Origin: Stramonita haemastoma
Lineage: Eukaryota > Mollusca > Gastropoda > Neogastropoda > Muricidae
Length of the DNA: 64,000 nt
Reading direction: 5' to 3'
NCBI GenBank assembly: GCA_030674155.1
Contig: CM060325.1
Location: forward strand, 49,665,832 to 49,729,831
Shown here: positions 47,850 through 64,000 of the stretch, piece by piece
Layout of the letters: the number at the start of each line of letters is the position of its first letter
How positions within the stretch are numbered: position 1 is the stretch's first letter
Position numbers and translations under genes: made by a program
The notes under the pieces: model-generated
The model's input: the letters and a program-made list of their open reading frames with translations, nothing else
The model's database searches: none
Told to the model about the DNA's origin: nothing

Positions 47850-49690
47850 AGAGGCAGGACTGGGTCAGAGGACCACTGACTTTCACAAAGTCAGAGATAA
47901 ATTGACATCTGCAATGTTTGAGAGATATTAGCATCTGCATTGTCAACATTATTGCAATGATATCTGCAAAGCCATAGAGACACCGAAGACTGTTATGCAC
48001 CCAGAAAGATATTGACATTTGCTAAAGTACACAGACATTGACATAGGCAAAATCAGAGAGGTACTGACACTATCAAGTCAGACAGTCAGATATATAATCA
48101 TAGAGTCAGAGATACAATTGACATATGCACAGTCAAAAAGACGTTGGCATCTGTGATGTCAGAGAGACATTGACACCTGTTACAAAGTTAGAGAGACTTC
48201 ATATCTGCAAAATTAGAGAGGAAATGACATCTGCAATGTCAGAGAAACATAATAAGTGCGAAATCAGAGGGGCCTTGAAACTGTTGCAGAGTAAGTGTGA
48301 AATGGACATATGTAAAATGCCCTAGAAACAATGACAGCTAGACAGAGAGACACTGACATCTGCTGAAAATGCAGAGAGGCATATATTATGGACATGAAAC
48401 AAATAAGAGAAAAAAGAGAATGCCCTTGAAAAGTTGTATACACATTAAAAGCTGTTACAAAGTCAGAGAGACACTGAAAGCTGTTACTAAGTCAGAGAGA
48501 CACTGAGAGCTGTTACCTAGTCAGAGAGACTCTGAAAACTGTTACAAAGTCACAGACACTGACAGCTGTTCCAAAGTCACAGAGACATTGAAAACTGTTG
48601 AAAAGTCAGAGAGACATTCAAAGCTGTTACAAAGTCACAGAGATATTGAAAGCTGTTACAAAATTCAGAGAACACTGAAAGCTGTTAAGTCAGAGAGACA
48701 TTGAAAACTGTTACAAAGTCAGGGAGACACTGACAGCTGTTAACAAAGTGAGAGAGACATCGAACGCTTTTTCAAAATCAGACACACTGAAAGCTGTTAC
48801 AAAGCCAGAGAGACATTGCAAGCTGTTACCAATTAGAGAGACACCGAAAGCTGCTAAAAGGTAAGGCACTAGAAGCTGTTACATAGTCATAGAGGCATTG
48901 AAAGCTGTTACAAAGTCAAAGAGACATTGCAATTTGTTACATAGTCAGAAAGAAATTGATAGCTGTTACAAAGTCAGAGAGACATTGAAAGTTGTAATGA
49001 AGTGAGAGAGACATTGACAGCTGTTACGAAGTGAGAGAGACACTGAAAGCTGTTAGAAGGTCAGAGAGACACTGAAAAGTCAGAGAGACATTGAAAGCTG
49101 TTACGAAGTGAGAGAGACACTGAAAGCTGTTAGAAAGTCAGAGAGACACTGAAAGGTGTTACAAAGTGAGAGAGACATTGAAAGCTGTTACGAAGTGAGA
49201 GAAACACTGAAAGCTGTTCAAAGTCAGATAAATATTGAAAGCTGTTACAAAGTCAGAGAGACATTGCAAGCTGTTTCGAAGTGAGAGAGACATTGAAAGC
49301 TGTTACGAAGTGAGAGAGACACTAAAAGCTGTTACCAAGTCAGAGAGACATTGAAAACTTTTACACAGTCAGAGAGACACTGAAAGCTGTTATGAAGTCA
49401 GCGAGACATTGAAAGCTTTTGCAAGGTCAGAGAGATATTGAAAGCTGTTACAAAGTCAGAGAGACACTGGAAGCTGTTACAAAGTCACAGCGATGTTGAA
49501 AGCTGGTACAAAGTCAGAGAGACAATGAAAGCTGTTGTAAAGTCAGAGAAACTCTGAAAGCTGTTACAAAATCAGACATTGAAAGCTGTTATGAAATCAG
49601 ACAGACATTGAAAGCTGTTACAAAGTCACAGAGATATTCAGAGCCGTTACCAAGTCATAGAGACATTGAAGGCTGTTACAAAGCACGAAG
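47850..49690 (-). repeat. 29-bp minisatellite filling the protease 3'UTR
   Basis: About 60 copies of gtcagagagacattgaaagc-tgttacaaa, with decay at both edges. On the minus strand this lies between stop codon and poly(A) signal. Confidence 0.92.
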
Positions 49691-49750
49691 CTGGTGCAAA
49701 AAGGTAGTGACACCCACTGATGAATCTCAGCACAGCTGGCATGCCAAGGA

Positions 49751-60363
<10,613 letters not shown>

Positions 60364-60462
60364 GGTGTCGGTTGTGACGTCAAATTCTCCTCAGGTCTCC
60401 TTCCTGTGTCTGTAGCCTGATGAACAGATGACAGCTGTGTTCCTGGTCAGGGTAGAACCGTT

Positions 60463-60497
60463 GACTGATCGTCTGCTGGTTTGTTGAGATATTTATA
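60463..60497 (-). promoter_or_regulatory. Core promoter of the protease gene (TATA box + initiator)
   Basis: Minus-strand TATAAAT at 60497-60491 and an initiator-like TCAGTC at 60468-60463. Its A (60466) lies 31 bp after the first T of the TATA box, the canonical spacing. The predicted 5'UTR is about 100 nt. Confidence 0.7.
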
Positions 60498-60529
60498 CTT
60501 CTCTTTTGTTTGTGCAGCTGCATAAACCA

Positions 60530-60731
60530 TGCATCATACACACACACCGCGCGCGCGCGCGTACGCGCGCCCACATGCACGCACGCACGCATGTACACAC
60601 GCACGCACGCACGCATGCAGATACACACACACAACACACTAATTCAATAGTTATAGTTTGTTGAATTTACTTTTATAATTCAACTGTTATCTACCATTGT
60701 TTTTAGCAGTTGTTCAATATATTATGGTCAA

Positions 60732-60829
<98 letters not shown>

Positions 60830-60830
60830 A
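60530..60830. repeat. (CA)n/(GC)n and (GT)n upstream of the promoter
   Basis: CA/CGCG-rich block 60538-60632 and a pure GT tract 60733-60825. Confidence 0.95.
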
Positions 60831-60964
60831 GACGTTAAACTGAAGATGTTTCACATATGTACACACAGGTGCACACACGCTCGCATAATGTAATTCTGTC
60901 ACATGCTCTATCTGTTCTGACACAGTTGTCTTGTGCAAACTATACAAGTCTTTTATCTAAAACT

Positions 60965-61475
60965 TTGGACAGAGCTTCCCTGCCTTAATCTGTGACGGAC
61001 TGAGGAAAGCCACCCCCCACCCCCCTGTGGCTGAGTCTGTCACTGCCTAATGAAAGCCATGCCTGCCAAAACATCTTGTGCCTGAATCTGTTACTCCCTG
61101 CTGAAAGCCATGCCAAAACAACTTGTGCCTGAATCTGTTACTCCCTGTTGAAAGCCATGCCAAAACATCTTGTGCCTGAATCTGTCACTGCCTGTTGAAA
61201 GACATGCCAAAACATCCTGTGTCTGAATCTGTCATTGCCTGTTGAAAGCCATGCCAAAACATCCTATGGCTGAATCTGTTACAGCTTGTTTGATAAAAGC
61301 GATGCCTGCCAAAACGTCCTTTGTCTGAATATGTTACTGCCTGCCTGATAAAAGGCACGCCAAAACATCATGTGTCTGAATCTGTTACTGCCTGTTGAAA
61401 GCCATGCCAAAACATCCTTGTGCCTGTATCTGTCACTGCCTGTTTGAAAGCAATGCCTGCCAACACTTTCTGTGG
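60965..61475. repeat. ~50-bp minisatellite
   Basis: About nine units of ctgttgaaagccatgccaaa-acatcctgtgcctgaatctgt, some with a tgcctgcc insertion. Confidence 0.88.
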
Positions 61476-62084
61476 ACTAGTGACCTGAAGAATACGTTCT
61501 GACCAGCCTGAGTGAGACAGTGTCCCGAGATAGAGATGAGCACTGCAAGAAACAGAAATATAAAGGAAACAAGAATGGGAGCCAAGCCAAGCGAACACAC
61601 CAGTCAACAGCAACAGCAGCAGCACCAGCGGCGGCGGTGGCAGTAGCAGCAGCAGCAGCAGCAACAACAATATCAACAGCAACAACAACAGCAACAACAA
61701 CAAAAATAATTCCCAAAAGCAAACTGAAAAAGAAGCCACAGGTATTTTTTTAATCAGAAGAACAGTTTAAAAAATTGCCTTAGCAATAATTGATAATACA
61801 AACGGTAAATCAAATATTTGAGAGGACAACAGCCTTAAAGAAACATCTCACTGAAGTCATTTTCTGACCACATGTATAGAGCTCATTGCGTTTTGACCAA
61901 TCAATAAATCCATTCAGTGCTGGGACAAAGCTTAGGACAGGCAATACACCCACTCACCTACTCACCCACGCATCATATACAAATATGCATTGGGCCGCCA
62001 CAAGCTGTTGATGCGTGAATATCTCAATGCAAAACGTACAAGGAAGTATTGACTACATACAGCAAGACACCTTCATATCGCATG
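61476..62084. other. Intergenic, (GCA)/(CAA) tract
   Basis: 61600-61710 is GCA/CAA-rich. The remainder is unique. No gene seen. Confidence 0.5.
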
Positions 62085-62640
62085 GAAGGCATTGATTTTT
62101 CATCAGCATCAGCAGTCCTTTGACCAAGACAGAGCATCGGAGGAAAACATAAGACTCTTCAGTGGCCACTGTTGCTTTTGCAGCAACACCACAATGTTAA
62201 GGCCAGTCCAGTCTTTGATGCTCTGCAACCAGCTCTTCATCTGTCTGCCCCTGTGTCTTCCTCCTCCCTCAAGTGTCCCCTGTAAGGTAGCTTTGGCAAG
62301 AGAGTTATGACGTCAGGTGACGTGACCAAACCCCGTCAGCTTCCTCCTCTTTACAACAGCCAGAAGGGGTTTATTCCTGTGGCCCAACTTACATGATCAC
62401 CTCTCGCCACACTGACTCCTTGGCTCTGTGGTTCCTCAGGAAATGTGTAGAAGCCTGCTGAAAGGTTTTGTTTTGAAGGCTTGGATTTTCTATTGAAAAT
62501 CTGTTCAAGGTCCAGCTTTCACAACTGCACAGCAGCATGGAAATGACCAGTGCTCTTCAAACAATTTCAGCTTTATTGTGACGCTGATCTTGCTTTTTGA
62601 TATCCTGTTCAACTTTGCCAAGGCTGACTTTGTAAAGGTT
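62085..62640 (-). mobile_element. Degraded LINE remnant
   Basis: Minus-strand pieces correspond to the LINE C-terminus at 58805-59330 (complement of tccagtctttgatg, cctcctccctcaagtgtccc and caaggtccagctttcacaac). Many stops. Confidence 0.65.
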
Positions 62641-62699
62641 AATCTGGTCTTTACTTCAGCTCAATAGCAACCATCTTAGAAAATGTAAAAAAAAAAAAA

Positions 62700-62985
62700 T
62701 GCAGGTGTTCCCATAATCTATGCAGTCACTGGGAAGTGAGGTGCCAGAGAGATCAGCTTCTCCAGGATGCAGCATATTGAGGGCGAGGCCCATCTCCTCT
62801 CTCATGCTGCTTATCTTCCCTGACCCTTAAGAGGACAGGTACTCATTCACTGATCTGGGGAACTGTACAAAAATCAAGGTGCGCAAATGGTCACCTATCT
62901 ACTTGGTAATCACTTGCAATGCTGCTTTTCCTTTGCTTGGGGAAAGCAGTGCTCTGGCCACAGAGCTATACCATCCCCGCACTTA
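62700..62985 (-). mobile_element. tRNA/5S composite SINE (family 2), diverged
   Basis: Minus copy from gtgttcccataatctatgca to the head complement gctctggccacagagctatacc. Confidence 0.75.
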
Positions 62986-63308
62986 GAAAATATACAGGAC
63001 TTCATATTTGCCTGTCCTTTGTACAAACACTGGAGGCAGACAACACTGAAAACTTTCTTCAGTGTACACTTAGCAAGCTTATCAATAGGGCAGAAAGGAA
63101 GATTTGTGTTGCGATGTCAACAGCTATATTAGTCTTGCTGTGAGATAAATTAAAATGTATTTCATTTGTTAAAAAAATGTGTAAAAGTGCTATCAAAAAT
63201 GGTATGAATGTTGCGTATGTATCATGCAATATGTTTGACGGAAGAATGTGTGGTGAAATTTGCTGCAGAGTAAACATGCTATGTATGAAGTGTGGTTTCA
63301 TGTCATTA
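62986..63308. other. Unique sequence, no gene seen
   Basis: No recognisable feature. Confidence 0.4.
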
Positions 63309-63495
63309 GGTAAAGTAAAAGTGTCCGGTAACCTATGTTGTAGGGGGGCAAGGCGTCAAAGACCTCAGCTTCTCTAGGGGCCAACATACTGAGAGCAGCG
63401 CCCATCTCCTCTCCCTTGCTGCTTTACCTTCCCTGACCCTAAAGAGGGCAGGCACCTAGTTACAGCTTGGTGAACTGGGGGACTGTACTGAAACA
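63309..63495 (-). mobile_element. tRNA/5S composite SINE (family 2), head missing
   Basis: Minus copy from the tail (gtgtccggtaacctatgttg) to gactgtactgaaac. Confidence 0.78.
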
Positions 63496-64000
63496 ACCAA
63501 AGGCCATTGCCAGCTGGCCCGAACCTCATTTGGGAAAGCAGGCTTGACACTGACTTATCCTGAGTTTGAATGTCTAGGCCGTGACCACAGACCTATCCTC
63601 ACTTCTCCATTTCTGTACATACCATGAACCTACACGACTCTCTCCTCTCTTTCTCTCTCTGTGTCCTCCCATCCCCTGCACATCTCTCTCTCTCTCTGTC
63701 TCTGTCTCTGCTCTCTCTCTTGTTTCTCAGCACGTGTAGATCTTACCAACATCTGCAATCGGTGTGCTTCAAGGAAAGAAAGTGGACAAAGCAGTGTCAA
63801 CTTAAGACATACGGAAAACAACACCTGGCATGACCAGTGTGGGTTGTCTTTTCTTGCTCTGCATTGATTTTTGTTTTGTTTGCTACATCTTCAACTTGTA
63901 TGTGGCTTTGTTCTGCTGTTGTGGTTTTCTTTTAACTTGGATGTGCCACGTATGCTATAAACCAATAGAGATACTGCAGATGACATCAGCTGATGCGGCC
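63496..64000. other. Unique sequence, CT-rich patch
   Basis: CT-rich at 63640-63730. The block 63755-63850 loosely resembles 42190-42290 (both follow CT tracts and contain caacacctggc), hinting at another dispersed repeat. No gene seen. Confidence 0.4.

Overview
The window is animal nuclear DNA. Genes are split into many short exons (20-209 bp) with consensus GT-AG introns, and most of the sequence is microsatellite, minisatellite, tRNA/5S-derived SINE and LINE debris. Repeat style, gene content and intron density suggest a lophotrochozoan, most likely a marine gastropod mollusc. That assignment is an inference; no single sequence here proves it.

Two gene loci are supported. (1) On the + strand, 19 phase-compatible exons from 1976 to 26505 encode the C-terminal 534 residues of a phosphoenolpyruvate-synthase / rifampicin-phosphotransferase-like protein: a central linker/substrate domain, then the swivelling phosphohistidine domain with catalytic His (codon 25770-25772) in a GGLISHGAVVAREYG motif. 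The N-terminal ATP-grasp part must lie left of the window. (2) On the - strand, a chymotrypsin-fold (S1) serine protease runs from a TATA/Inr promoter at 60497-60463 through six exons to a stop at 49751. Its reading frame is broken in three places: a TGA at a conserved Cys, an out-of-phase donor, and a 1-base frameshift. A second, intact copy of only its last two exons, with its own 3' region and poly(A) signal, lies at 34612-33710. The two loci are arranged tail to tail.

The rest is repeats. At least five interspersed SINE-like families recur: a tRNA-SINE with about 15 copies, a tRNA/5S-rRNA composite, an ~860-bp tRNA-headed element and others. There are also LINE reverse transcriptase remnants with tandem tails (TTGAC, TTGCC, GATA or GAGT), nested insertions, and an unidentified three-ORF retroposon-like unit at 40945-42190.

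The most striking pattern is that many minisatellites sit exactly on exon boundaries and carry copies of the boundary itself. They include an acceptor plus 23 coding bases, a donor, a stop codon in an in-frame 42-bp unit, and the pyrimidine tract of a protease acceptor. This looks like repeated local amplification seeded at splice junctions of these two genes.
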